From assembly GCF_018219155.1 (NCBI RefSeq), contig NZ_CP056123.1:1807505-1871504 (forward strand): a stretch of 64,000 nt of DNA. The letters run 5' to 3'. Position 1 is the stretch's first letter. Each line of letters opens with the position of its first letter. This stretch comes from Moritella sp. 24 (lineage in GTDB: Bacteria; Pseudomonadota; Gammaproteobacteria; Enterobacterales; Moritellaceae). A program made the position numbers and the translations under genes. The notes under the pieces are model-generated. The model made no database searches. It was not told the DNA's origin and worked only from the letters and a program-made list of their open reading frames with translations. Below are positions 7,697 through 16,541 of this stretch, in pieces.

Positions 7697-9979
7697 TTAA
7701 TTCGAGAATGTGTCTCGTAAGTTATGTGCTGCGGTGACCATGTTTTTCAATGCTTCTTCCGTTTCTTTCCAACCACGAGTTTTAAGACCGCAATCTGGAT
7801 TAACCCATAAACGTGCAACGTCAATGTATTCACTGGCATTTGTGATTAACTGCGTCATCCATTCAACACTTGGTACGTTTGGTGAATGAATATCATATAC
7901 ACCAGGGCCAATGTCATTTGGGTAACTGAAATCAGTAAAGGCTGATAATAATTCCATATTAGATCGTGATGTTTCAATCGTGATCACATCGGCATCTAAT
8001 GCGGCAATTGACGGCATAATTTCGTTAAACTCGCAGTAACACATGTGCGTATGGATCTGCGTGTTGTCTCTCACGCCTGATGCACTGATACGAAAGGCTT
8101 TTGTTGACCAATCTAAATACGCTTGCTGCTCGCTGCCACGTAGTGGCAACCCTTCACGCAGTGCTGGCTCGTCAATCTGAATAACTTTAATTCCAGCCTT
8201 CTCTAAATCAACCACTTCATCACGGATTGCCAATGCAATTTGGTTGGTTTGTTCTTCGCGGCTAATATCATCACGAGTAAACGACCAACATAAGATAGTG
8301 ACTGGGCCGGTTAACATCCCTTTCATTAGTTTGCTTGTTTGAGCTTGTGCATATTGACTCCAAGCAACCGTCATCGGTGCTGGGCGAGAGATATCACCAA
8401 AGATGATAGGTGGTTTAACGCAACGCGTACCATAACTTTGTACCCAACCATTTTTAGAGAAAGCAAAGCCATCGAGTAATTCACCAAAGTATTCAACCAT
8501 GTCATTACGTTCTGGTTCACCATGTACGAGTACATCAAGGCCCAGCGCTTCTTGGCGTTCGACAACATCCTTGATCTCTGCTTGCATCTTCGTAATGTAT
8601 TCGTCTTGATCTATTACGTTTTGTTTAAACTGATTACGTGTTTGACGAATATCACTGGTCTGTGGGAATGAGCCAATGGTTGTTGTTGGGAACAGGGGTA
8701 GATTAAGTTCTTTTTGCTGACTCGCAATGCGCTGTGTAAATTGGCTATGACGTTGTGCATCTTGGTCTGTTATCGCGGCGACACGTTGCTGTACTGCGGT
8801 GTTATGAATTCGGGCCGATGTAGCACGAGAAGTAACAACAGCCGTTGATAACTCGACTTGGGCGTTTAATTGTGCCGTTTGATTGCCATTTAAGATAGCG
8901 CTAATTGTGCTTACTTCTGTTAGTTTCTGTGTTGCATATGCTAACCATGATTTAAGTTCAGTATCGAGCTTAGTTTCGTTATCAAGATCAACAGGGCTAT
9001 GCTGTAATGAACATGACGATGCAACCCATAGACGTTCACCTAATTGTGCTTTGGCTGCTTGTAGTGAAGAGATTGATTGAGCAAGATCGTTACGCCAAAT
9101 ATTACGACCGTTAACAATACCCGCAGATAAGATCGCTGTTTCAGGCAGTAATACTAAGGCTGTGTCTAATTGCTCTGGAGCACGAGATAAATCAATGTGG
9201 AAACCATCAACGGGTAATGAGAATGTGAGTTCAGTATTATCACCTAGTGCACCAAAGTAACTAGTGAGTAATAGTTTGTTGTTTCCTTTTGCTAATTCAG
9301 CATAACTTGTTTTGAATGCATGCTTCCATTCAGTTGTTAGGTCTTGAACTAAAATTGGTTCTTCAATTTGTAACCATTCAACACCTTCCGCTGCGATGTT
9401 AGCAAGTAATTGCTGATAAGTTTCAATCAGTTGTGGTAGCAATGTAAGTTTATCAAAATCACTGTTAGTTTTGCTTAGTGATAAATAACTGACAGGACCT
9501 AATAGACTTGCTTTGATTGGGAAACCAAGTGCTTTTGCTTCTTGAATTTCTTCAATCAATTGGTTGTAACTTAACGCGAATCTTTGGTCTTCGTTTAGTT
9601 CAGGTACAAGATAGTGATAGTTGGTATCAAACCATTTTGTCATTTCACATGCAGCAGCTTGTTGACCACAGCATGGACTAGAGCCACGCGCCATATTGAA
9701 TAAGGTATCAAGCGTGATGTTATCTTCTTGGTGACGCGCTGGAATCACACCTAAGGTTGCTGATAATGCTAATACTTGATCGTACCAAGCAAAGTCACCG
9801 ACAGTGATGAAGTCTAAGCCAGCGTCGATTTGTTGTTGCCAATGTTTAGCGCGCAGTTGTTTGCCAACGGCTTCTAACTCAACTTTAGTGATGTCATTTT
9901 TCCAATATGACTCAATTGCTTTTTTTAACTCACGGTCTGCACCAATACGTGGGAAACCTAATATATGTGATTTAGCCAT
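7697..9979 (-). CDS. metE: Cobalamin-independent methionine synthase
   Basis: MetE transfers a methyl group from 5-methyltetrahydropteroyl-triglutamate to homocysteine, the last step of methionine synthesis, in the cytosol. The N-terminal barrel opens with HILGFPRIG. The C-terminal catalytic barrel carries the zinc ligands in HTHMCYC and in NPDCGLKTRGW, and the substrate blocks IQIDEPALREG and HGEPERNDMVEYF. The 760 residues equal the family length. The ATG at 9979 has GGAG 6 bases upstream; an in-frame ATG at 9991 has none. The gene is divergent from metR, with MetR-type and MetJ-type sites in between, so activation by MetR plus homocysteine and repression by MetJ are expected. Confidence 0.97.
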   Translation of the reverse strand: MAKSHILGFPRIGADRELKKAIESYWKNDITKVELEAVGKQLRAKHWQQQIDAGLDFITVGDFAWYDQVLALSATLGVIPARHQEDNITLDTLFNMARGSSPCCGQQAAACEMTKWFDTNYHYLVPELNEDQRFALSYNQLIEEIQEAKALGFPIKASLLGPVSYLSLSKTNSDFDKLTLLPQLIETYQQLLANIAAEGVEWLQIEEPILVQDLTTEWKHAFKTSYAELAKGNNKLLLTSYFGALGDNTELTFSLPVDGFHIDLSRAPEQLDTALVLLPETAILSAGIVNGRNIWRNDLAQSISSLQAAKAQLGERLWVASSCSLQHSPVDLDNETKLDTELKSWLAYATQKLTEVSTISAILNGNQTAQLNAQVELSTAVVTSRATSARIHNTAVQQRVAAITDQDAQRHSQFTQRIASQQKELNLPLFPTTTIGSFPQTSDIRQTRNQFKQNVIDQDEYITKMQAEIKDVVERQEALGLDVLVHGEPERNDMVEYFGELLDGFAFSKNGWVQSYGTRCVKPPIIFGDISRPAPMTVAWSQYAQAQTSKLMKGMLTGPVTILCWSFTRDDISREEQTNQIALAIRDEVVDLEKAGIKVIQIDEPALREGLPLRGSEQQAYLDWSTKAFRISASGVRDNTQIHTHMCYCEFNEIMPSIAALDADVITIETSRSNMELLSAFTDFSYPNDIGPGVYDIHSPNVPSVEWMTQLITNASEYIDVARLWVNPDCGLKTRGWKETEEALKNMVTAAHNLRDTFSN

Positions 9980-10040
9980 CTGTAACTCCATTTGCTTAGA
10001 TGTATTCGTTTTATGTACTGCTTTATGCTCTGGGTTATAG

Positions 10041-10064
10041 ATACGTAAAGCCGTTTAGATGGCT
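10041..10064 (-). promoter_or_regulatory. Candidate MetJ operator (tandem met boxes)
   Basis: Three adjacent 8-mers, ATACGTAA, AGCCGTTT and AGATGGCT, match the met box AGACGTCT at about 5, 6 and 6 of 8 positions. They are in perfect 8-bp register just upstream of metE. Tandem met boxes are how MetJ-SAM binds. No metJ gene is in the window, so this is inferred from the DNA pattern. Confidence 0.5.
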
Positions 10065-10071
10065 AAAGTAT

Positions 10072-10100
10072 TGAATATTATTTCACATGAATCAAATTCA
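10072..10100. promoter_or_regulatory. MetR binding sites in the metE-metR intergenic region
   Basis: TGAATCAAATTCA at 10088-10100 is an exact match to the MetR consensus TGAA-N5-TTCA. A second near-match, TGAATATTATTTCA with a 6-base spacer, lies at 10072-10085. Two adjacent sites between divergent metE and metR are the arrangement known from enterics. Confidence 0.8.
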
Positions 10101-10179
10101 TATTTTTATTGATTAAGTTGAAAAAAATTGAAGTTACGATTATGCTGAATTTAGTCATCCGTTTAAAAGGGAATTAACG

Positions 10180-11097
10180 ATGCTCGAAGTTAAGCATTTG
10201 AAAACAATCATTGCATTAGAAAAAACAGGCTCATTAGTCGAAGCATCTGAAAGTCTTTATATGACGCAATCGGCACTGTCGCATCAAATAAAAGATCTTG
10301 AAGATCGTTTAAATACGGCGTTGTTTATTCGTAAAACAAGACCGTTACGCTTTACTGTTGCGGGGGAAAGGGTACTTAAACTCGCAAAATCTGTCTTACC
10401 TATGTTTACTAATACAGAGCGTGATATTAACCGCTTGTTATCCGGTAATGCAGGGCGCTTACATATGGCGATTGAATGCCACAGCTGCTTCCAGTGGCTT
10501 ATGCCTGCGATTGATGTCTTTCGTGACCAATGGCCAGAGGTCGAGCTAGATTTGAGCTCTGGCTTCAGTTTTGCCCCGTTACCGGCCTTGAAGAGAGGTG
10601 ATTTAGATCTAGTGGTGACGTCAGACCCGCAAATACTCTCAGGTATTCATTATGAGCCCTTGTTTAGCTATCAACCAATGCTTGCTGTGAGTCGTCATCA
10701 TACGCTTGCTGATAAGGCTTATATCGATCCTGAAGACTTAATCACTGAAACTTTAATTACATACCCTGTTGAGCAAGAACGACTGGATATCTTTAATTTA
10801 TTTTTAGACCCTGCGGGCGTGTCACCCAATGCAATTCGTCATGCTGAATTAACGATTATGATGCTACAGCTGGTGGCCAGCGGGCGTGGTGTTGCGGCAT
10901 TACCTAACTGGGCGTTAACCGAATATTTAGAAAAAGATTATATTTTAGCGAAACCGCTGGGTGAAGAAAGCTGTTGGACAACCCTGTATGCGGCCATTCG
11001 GGTTGAACAACTGGAAATGCCTTATATGGTTGAATTTTTAAAAGATGCGAAAGCAAGTTCATTTCAACAGTTGAAAGGCATTAAAACGGCGATTTAA
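10180..11097 (+). CDS. metR: LysR-type activator of methionine genes
   Basis: MetR is a LysR-family regulator that uses homocysteine as co-inducer and activates metE and other methionine genes. The winged HTH occupies residues 1-60 (SLVEASESLYMTQSALSHQIKDLE), and the two-lobed effector domain runs from about 90 to 295. The blocks CHSCFQWLMPA and LVASGRGVAALPNW are characteristic of MetR rather than other LysR proteins. It has 305 aa, normal for the family. It is divergent from metE with its own sites in the shared promoter region. A hairpin terminator lies 20 bp past its stop. Confidence 0.96.
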   Translation: MLEVKHLKTIIALEKTGSLVEASESLYMTQSALSHQIKDLEDRLNTALFIRKTRPLRFTVAGERVLKLAKSVLPMFTNTERDINRLLSGNAGRLHMAIECHSCFQWLMPAIDVFRDQWPEVELDLSSGFSFAPLPALKRGDLDLVVTSDPQILSGIHYEPLFSYQPMLAVSRHHTLADKAYIDPEDLITETLITYPVEQERLDIFNLFLDPAGVSPNAIRHAELTIMMLQLVASGRGVAALPNWALTEYLEKDYILAKPLGEESCWTTLYAAIRVEQLEMPYMVEFLKDAKASSFQQLKGIKTAI

Positions 11098-11116
11098 TCT
11101 GGAACGATAGCGGAAG

Positions 11117-11140
11117 AGGGATCATCAGGTGGTCCCTTTT
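11117..11140 (+). terminator. Rho-independent terminator after metR
   Basis: GGGATCA (11118-11124) pairs with TGGTCCC (11130-11136) with one G-T pair, and TTTT follows. It is positioned between metR and the converging response regulator gene. Confidence 0.75.
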
Positions 11141-11156
11141 ATGTATATATGTACTG

Positions 11157-11954
11157 CTATTGCTCATTTAAGAGTTGCTGCACAAGCATTCTAACGGTAT
11201 CAATATCGAAAGGTTTATCGCAAAGTGCAGATACACCAGCTTGTTTTACTGCAGATAACTGCGCGCTACCTTCTTCAGATGTCACCATCATAATTGGTAG
11301 ATAAGATAATTCAGGATTCATCCTGATCTTTTCAATTAATTCCTTACCATCCATTTCTGGCATGTTGTAGTCGGTGACAATCAAATCAAATGTGTTTTGT
11401 GCTAAGTATTCTAATGCTTCCACGCCATTTTCAGCGGCAGTAATACCTACAATTCCCATGCTGCTCAGTACGCGACAGATATGTTTTCTTGCTGTTAGAC
11501 TATCATCGACAACCAGTACTTTTAACGCGGTAACGTCATATAAATCTAATTCAATTTCATCTTCTTCGATATAGCTTAGTGTGGCATTAAGTGCGCGCTG
11601 TAAATCAACAAATTTGAATGGTTTTGGTAAAATAGCGATAGCGCCAGCCTGTTTTACTTGATCTAAAACGGCAAAACGTTGCTCACTTGAAATTAGTATA
11701 AAGGCAATATTTTCAGTGAGGACATTTGATTTAACGAATTCAGCAAATTCAGCCCCTGAACCATCTTCAAAATACATTGCACTGATAATTAAATCAGGAA
11801 TAAACCCTGTTAGACTTTGTTTTGCTTGCTCTATAGAAACGACACATTCGATGTTATCAACACCGGCGTCCTGCAATTGTGTTCTAATAAATTTACGTTG
11901 TGTACTAGACGGCTCTATTAATAAAATAGACAGATCACGAACTTCAAGACTCAT
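11157..11954 (-). CDS. Two-receiver response regulator with degenerate first domain
   Basis: This protein has two CheY-like receiver domains and no output domain. The second receiver (about residues 145-265) is canonical: acidic pair D150-D151, phosphoacceptor D195 in VTDYNMPEMDG, T225 and K247. The first receiver (about 8-128) keeps the fold and K111, but the acidic pair reads IEPS and the phosphoacceptor position is A59 (LIISAMYF), so it should not be phosphorylated. It is a single gene converging on metR, with no histidine kinase next to it. It probably acts as a signalling relay or protein-binding partner, perhaps chemotaxis-like; the partner is unknown. Confidence 0.85.
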   Translation of the reverse strand: MSLEVRDLSILLIEPSSTQRKFIRTQLQDAGVDNIECVVSIEQAKQSLTGFIPDLIISAMYFEDGSGAEFAEFVKSNVLTENIAFILISSEQRFAVLDQVKQAGAIAILPKPFKFVDLQRALNATLSYIEEDEIELDLYDVTALKVLVVDDSLTARKHICRVLSSMGIVGITAAENGVEALEYLAQNTFDLIVTDYNMPEMDGKELIEKIRMNPELSYLPIMMVTSEEGSAQLSAVKQAGVSALCDKPFDIDTVRMLVQQLLNEQ

Positions 11955-12175
11955 ATTATTCCTTTTTATATAAGGTTATATCATTATTCATTAACCTACT
12001 TAAAATATCGCGAGTTGACACTAGAGTCTAGTTTTACCTCTATGAATAGTGACCTTGATTACTCTATTCTTGAGCATATATTTGAGTAATGACAGGTAAT
12101 AATCGAATTAACGGTAGGAAAAAGCGTTGGGGGGGGAGTATCTTGTTATATTACCTGACGTGTTTAAAGCGATTA

Positions 12176-12206
12176 AGCCCTAACTCATTTTTACTGAGGT
12201 AGGGCT
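12176..12206 (-). terminator. Hairpin downstream of the coiled-coil lipoprotein gene
   Basis: AGCCCTA (12176-12182) and TAGGGCT (12200-12206) are exact reverse complements, with an inner CTC/GAG pairing. The hairpin lies 28 bp past the gene end. The following T run on the minus strand is weak. Confidence 0.5.
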
Positions 12207-12233
12207 GATTGATAGAAGGTTGATTTTGTAGCA

Positions 12234-13445
12234 CTATTGATTATTTACTGTGGTGCTTGTAGTCACTTGTGTTGTTTCAACTAATACAGCTTCAGATGAA
12301 GCATTGGCAATATTGGTTGTCGTCGAAGCATTTTTAACAGGATTGTTTTCGACTGTGCTTGCCTCAATAGTAGCAACTTCAACTGTATCTGTTTTCACCG
12401 CTTCAATCTCAGTAATATTGTTTTTAGGTTTACTTTCCACAAGCTCGACTTTTTCAGTGGTGACGTCAGTATCTTTTACTTCAAACTCGGCTAACTTAGC
12501 TGAAAGTGCAACTTCAAACGTTTTGACTTGTGCTTTATATGACAGGTTCGAAAGGTCTTGGTCGAGAAATTTAAGCCCTAAATCTTCTAATGTAGAACGG
12601 TAATTTAGAACAATCTGTTCACGTTGTTTTTTATTTAACGAATTGATCCAATTAACATCTGTCGTGACATGCACTGCACTTTGAATATTTTTGTCGACTA
12701 CATTGGCCGCACCCTCTAAAGCGTTTTGATTACGAGGTTCAGTTGTGATCGTATGATCAAGCTGCTTGAGTTCTTGTAATACACTATTGTAACTTTGTGG
12801 AATGACTTGTTGATTTAACTGGTTAAATTTCTCTTCAAGGGGAGAGTAATAATCTGCAGTTACTATATCAATTTCAAGTGTGTGAATTCGTTTTTGTAAC
12901 TTGTCGCGATAAGCTTCTTGGCGTGACAGCGTGTACTCTTTTTCAATCATACTAATGAGTTGGTTTAGTTTTTTGTTAATTGTGGCAAATTCTCTTTGTC
13001 GTACTTTATCAATTTTCGGCGTGAGGTATTCGATATCAGCTAACTGTTTGGCTAAAAATGTGGTGACTTGATCTTTTGTATTTTGTGCTTGAGTTAGCGC
13101 ATTACCGACCTCAGAGATACTTGCTAATACTTCACGCTCAGATGGACCGCCAAAGAACCCTTGATTATTTGGGTCAAACTCATTAACAAGTTTACGCATA
13201 CTGACGATGTCTTTTTGAGTTGATTGCCAAGTGCTTGGTGCGTAGAACGAGTAGTTCTCATTTTGCGCTTTTACGTAATGTTGCTCAACTTGTGATGCCG
13301 CATTATCGACTCGTTCACTGAGTTTTGTGTCACTTATTTGAACTTGCTGTGGCACTGCGTCAGCCGATGATTTTTTTTCAAAGCTAGCACAGCCTGTGAC
13401 AAGCGTGATTAATATTACGGTGTGAGAGAGTTTAAATATTCGCAT
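12234..13445 (-). CDS. Uncharacterised coiled-coil lipoprotein with Thr/Val-rich tail
   Basis: I do not recognise a named family. A lipoprotein signal (LVTGCASF, Cys near residue 19) predicts membrane anchoring after export. Residues about 40-320 are Gln/Lys/Glu-rich and heptad-like, consistent with long coiled-coil helices. One short conserved-looking motif, FFGGPSERE, lies near residue 98. From about residue 330 the sequence turns into a repetitive Thr/Val/Glu/Asn tail of low complexity, which may span the periplasm or contact peptidoglycan. It is a single-gene unit between the two-receiver regulator and the two-component pair. A structural or envelope role is plausible but not shown. Confidence 0.75.
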   Translation of the reverse strand: MRIFKLSHTVILITLVTGCASFEKKSSADAVPQQVQISDTKLSERVDNAASQVEQHYVKAQNENYSFYAPSTWQSTQKDIVSMRKLVNEFDPNNQGFFGGPSEREVLASISEVGNALTQAQNTKDQVTTFLAKQLADIEYLTPKIDKVRQREFATINKKLNQLISMIEKEYTLSRQEAYRDKLQKRIHTLEIDIVTADYYSPLEEKFNQLNQQVIPQSYNSVLQELKQLDHTITTEPRNQNALEGAANVVDKNIQSAVHVTTDVNWINSLNKKQREQIVLNYRSTLEDLGLKFLDQDLSNLSYKAQVKTFEVALSAKLAEFEVKDTDVTTEKVELVESKPKNNITEIEAVKTDTVEVATIEASTVENNPVKNASTTTNIANASSEAVLVETTQVTTSTTVNNQ

Positions 13446-13635
13446 ATAGATCCATCCTAAACGAGTCGATTAAGCGTTACTTTAGTCGTAACGCTATGGC
13501 TTATATAAGATTAGTTACTATTTTTGTACTTGGTATAAAAGATAATGCGAAGTTGTGAAATTTATATAAAATCATGATCGAGTGTCAATAAAATCATATA
13601 CAGATTGGAAGTATCGAGGTTATTTAAAATAAAGG

Positions 13636-13667
13636 CTGCAGCTTAGCTAATAAAGACTAGACTGCAG
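13636..13667 (-). terminator. Possible terminator of the two-component operon
   Basis: CTGCAG at 13636-13641 and again at 13662-13667 can pair across 20 bases. On the minus strand the hairpin is followed by CCTTTATTTTA. It begins just past the kinase stop. The stem is short, so this is tentative. Confidence 0.35.
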
Positions 13668-13673
13668 TAAAAT

Positions 13674-15140
13674 TTAGATGCTTGCACTTGTTGGTAGGCT
13701 AAAGCTAAAGGTGGTTCCTTGACTTAGCACGCTAGACACTGAGATCTTAGCATGATGTAGCGACAGTAACTTAGACACGATTGCGAGTCCTAATCCTGAA
13801 TTACCTTGTTGCCCATTTACCGTGTTTTTAGCTCTAAAATGCGCATCAAAAATACGGTCTACATCTTCTTTGGGGATCCCAACACCTGAATCGGCAATGC
13901 TTATAATAAGCTGGTTATCCTTAGGTTGCAGATGGATTTTAATACTGTCACCAGATTGACAATGCCTTAGCGCATTATCTACAAGATTGGTTAGTACACG
14001 CTCCAATTTAGCTATATCAGCAATGGCTTGTAAGCTTGGATCTTTTGGCTCAACAGACAAGGTGATATTTTTTTGTTCTGCTTGGAGTTGGAATTTGCTT
14101 AATACATCTTGTGCGAGTTCAGCAACAGCAACAGGTTCTTGATATAAGCTAACGGTATTACTGTCTAATTGCGCAAGTTCAATGATCTGCTCGACAAGAC
14201 GCTGTAATTGGTTGGCATTCTTTTGTGCGACTTGGATGAAGTCACTACCTGCTGCTTCTGGATATTGTAATAACCATGTTTCTAAATAACCTTTCAATGA
14301 TGCAAGTGGTGTTTTTAAATCGTGCGATATATGTGACAGCATTTCTCGACGCAGTTGTTCGGTCGATTTTATCTGAGTTAATTGTTTATGGATCTTATTT
14401 TCCAATGATGAAAAATTGTTGTGCAAGTTGATGATTTCATTGGCCGCATATTGACGTGGCGCTAATTTCGATACGGTTGAAAAATCACTGTTAATAAAGT
14501 TTGTCATATCTTTATCAAGCTGGCTCACTGGTCGAACTATGCGAGCAAAAATAAACACTAATACAGCTAACGCAAGTGCAAAAAAGATGATGAGTGCAGC
14601 GAGTATTTTATATAGATCACTGTCTAATGCTAAGTTTCTGACAATATTATCGTACTTATCACCCCCTAGGATGACAAAGACATAACCGATTTGTTGGTTA
14701 TCTTTAAAGATAGGCGCTGTCGAAAAGAGCTTTTGTTGATTTTTGCTTCGTGGATTGTCTGCATAAATAGGGTAGCTAGCCCCTTCAATAAAGTTGTCTA
14801 GTGGTTTTATATTAATCGTATTACGCTTTATTTTACTTGGTTCAGCGGCATAAACTAATAAATTACCTTGATTATCAGTAATGTATATCTCATAACTTGG
14901 CCCCAATAACATCAAACTATGAAAGGCGGGCTTCAGCGCTGTTTTACTGATCTCTCCCTGTTGTAAACCATCTGAATATTGGATGATTTGTTGGGCTAAA
15001 TTGGTATGTAATGTTTGTTCTACACGGGCTGAGTTTTTATCGGTAATTTCACAATAAATAATAAACAAGCCCGTTGCCATGATGACAAACAAAATAATCA
15101 ACGGGAATGTAATTTGCCCTAATAACGACCTATGTGACAT
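13674..15140 (-). CDS. Sensor histidine kinase (HAMP-HisKA-HATPase)
   Basis: This is an inner-membrane sensor kinase partnered with the response regulator immediately upstream. It has a first membrane helix near residues 10-33, a periplasmic sensor region to about 175, a second helix, a HAMP linker, the H-box HISHDLKTPLASL near residue 275, and the ATPase N, G1 and G2 boxes (NLVDNALRH, DSGVGIP, GNSGLGLAI). The ATG at 15140 is chosen because GGAGG lies 6 bases before it and it overlaps the regulator's end by 11 bp, implying translational coupling; a longer start at 15164 has no such site. The signal is unknown; the protein is about 488 aa. Confidence 0.9.
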   Translation of the reverse strand: MSHRSLLGQITFPLIILFVIMATGLFIIYCEITDKNSARVEQTLHTNLAQQIIQYSDGLQQGEISKTALKPAFHSLMLLGPSYEIYITDNQGNLLVYAAEPSKIKRNTINIKPLDNFIEGASYPIYADNPRSKNQQKLFSTAPIFKDNQQIGYVFVILGGDKYDNIVRNLALDSDLYKILAALIIFFALALAVLVFIFARIVRPVSQLDKDMTNFINSDFSTVSKLAPRQYAANEIINLHNNFSSLENKIHKQLTQIKSTEQLRREMLSHISHDLKTPLASLKGYLETWLLQYPEAAGSDFIQVAQKNANQLQRLVEQIIELAQLDSNTVSLYQEPVAVAELAQDVLSKFQLQAEQKNITLSVEPKDPSLQAIADIAKLERVLTNLVDNALRHCQSGDSIKIHLQPKDNQLIISIADSGVGIPKEDVDRIFDAHFRAKNTVNGQQGNSGLGLAIVSKLLSLHHAKISVSSVLSQGTTFSFSLPTSASI

Positions 15141-15834
15141 CGCTGACCTCCAGTTTATAACCAACGCCCCACACGGTTTTAATGTAAGTTGGTTGCGCTG
15201 GATTTGGCTCTATTTTGTTTCGTAATCTATTCATATGCGAGTTAACGGTATGCTCATAGCAATCGTTGTGATAGTCCCACACTTCAGCAAGTAATTGTTC
15301 TCTGCTATATACACGACCTGGCGATTTAGCTAAGAACACTAATAAAGAAAATTCCGTACTGGTTAATGTGATTAACTCTTTATTACGGTGCACACTGTGC
15401 GTCGCTTGATCAATGACTAAGTCGGCAATCTTAATTTTCTCTGGTATTGCGGTACTCGCTGCTTGAACATTACTACGGCGTAGTAGGGCTTTTACTCGCG
15501 CTTGTAGCTCTAACACACTAAATGGTTTAGCAAGATAATCATCGGCACCGGCTTCTAGCCCTTGAACACGATCGAGCTCTTCTGTTCGAGCGGTTAACAT
15601 CATAATGGGTACGATAGCATCGGTTGTTCTTATTTTTTTGCAAATGTCTAACCCATCCATATCAGGTAGGTTTAGATCTAATAAGATAAGTTGGAACGTG
15701 TTATCGCTTAATTGCTGAAATGCATCTTTAGCGTTGTGGCAACACGTGACTTTGTTTCCGATCATCTCAAGGTTGATACGAATTAAATTAGCGATATCCT
15801 GTTGGTCTTCGACCACCAATACGTGTGTATCCAT
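15130..15834 (-). CDS. OmpR/PhoB-family response regulator
   Basis: This is a DNA-binding response regulator. The receiver (residues 1-120) has the acidic pair in VVEDQQD, phosphoacceptor Asp in LLDLNLPDMDG, Thr in MLTART and Lys in LAKPFS. The winged-helix effector (about 135-232) ends with the recognition helix and wing (YEHTVNSHMNRLRNKIE, VWGVGYKLE). It is the first gene of a two-gene operon with the kinase that follows, which overlaps it by 11 bp. The 234-aa length is standard. The regulon cannot be read from the context. Confidence 0.92.
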   Translation of the reverse strand: MDTHVLVVEDQQDIANLIRINLEMIGNKVTCCHNAKDAFQQLSDNTFQLILLDLNLPDMDGLDICKKIRTTDAIVPIMMLTARTEELDRVQGLEAGADDYLAKPFSVLELQARVKALLRRSNVQAASTAIPEKIKIADLVIDQATHSVHRNKELITLTSTEFSLLVFLAKSPGRVYSREQLLAEVWDYHNDCYEHTVNSHMNRLRNKIEPNPAQPTYIKTVWGVGYKLEVSDVT

Positions 15835-16085
15835 TGTATCCTTACCTCTTTATATCATCTCGATATGTTTATTTATTAATATTACTGAGTATTGCGCCTT
15901 AACGACTACTGTATATTGATAGCATCGCAACTGCAAAAACCGGGTATATTGGCATTACTTAGTGCGATCTGTGTTGGATTTTTTGTAAGCGCTTGTATTG
16001 ATATCATACATCTGCCCATTTATTCATGCATTTTTATTTATCTTGGCTACCGTTAAATTATACCCCACACAGAAGAGTGTCACGT

Positions 16086-16541
16086 ATGCTTGGTAAGATA
16101 ACTGAAGTTGATAAGTTAATATTGTTGTACCAATACGAAACTCAAGGTGAATTAGAACCGGAGTCAGTACTTGATATATCAGATGAGGAGGCTCGTTTTA
16201 TCCGTACTTCGGGTGAATATATTTTGTGGGAGTCGGGTAAACGTGATTTTGATTATCCAGAAGTTGCTAATTCACACTGGTTAGAAACCACGTATCGTGG
16301 GCAAGCTGCTAGATTAGATTGTTTACAGTCGCGCGATGCTGTTTTATGCCCATTATTGTTCAGCAGTCAATTTCATGGTGAATGGCATATTCACAATGGA
16401 TTTTTACGTATGAACATAGAATCATCTCATCATCAAATGGAATTATTTTCGGTGGCGAACGAAAACAGTAATATCCACTCATTACTCCTATTTAAGGATA
16501 ATCAGTTAAAAGGAGCGGCTAATATCACGCTAATGGTGTAG
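16086..16541 (+). CDS. Uncharacterised 151-171-aa protein
   Basis: I do not recognise this gene. It looks cytoplasmic, with an acidic N-terminal half (ELEPESVLDISDEEARFIRTSGEYILWESGKRDFDY) and a His-rich middle (FHGEWHIHNGF, ESSHHQMELF). There is no signal peptide or membrane span. The longest frame opens at 16026, but the ATG at 16086 gives a more natural N-terminus (MLGKITEVDKLI), and the extra 20 residues look untranslated. It is divergent from the two-component operon, so it could be a target of that regulator; this is only a suggestion from position. Confidence 0.6.
   Translation: MLGKITEVDKLILLYQYETQGELEPESVLDISDEEARFIRTSGEYILWESGKRDFDYPEVANSHWLETTYRGQAARLDCLQSRDAVLCPLLFSSQFHGEWHIHNGFLRMNIESSHHQMELFSVANENSNIHSLLLFKDNQLKGAANITLMV

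Noticed and set aside
12130-12137. Run of eight G as a phase-variable tract
   Set aside because: It lies about 100 bp beyond the end of the nearest gene and not in a promoter or coding frame, so a switching role is unsupported.
12250-12603. 117-codon plus-strand open frame inside the coiled-coil lipoprotein gene
   Set aside because: It is the antisense of the low-complexity Thr/Val tail. Its Ser/Thr/Val-rich product is what such a shadow would give, and no ribosome site precedes it.
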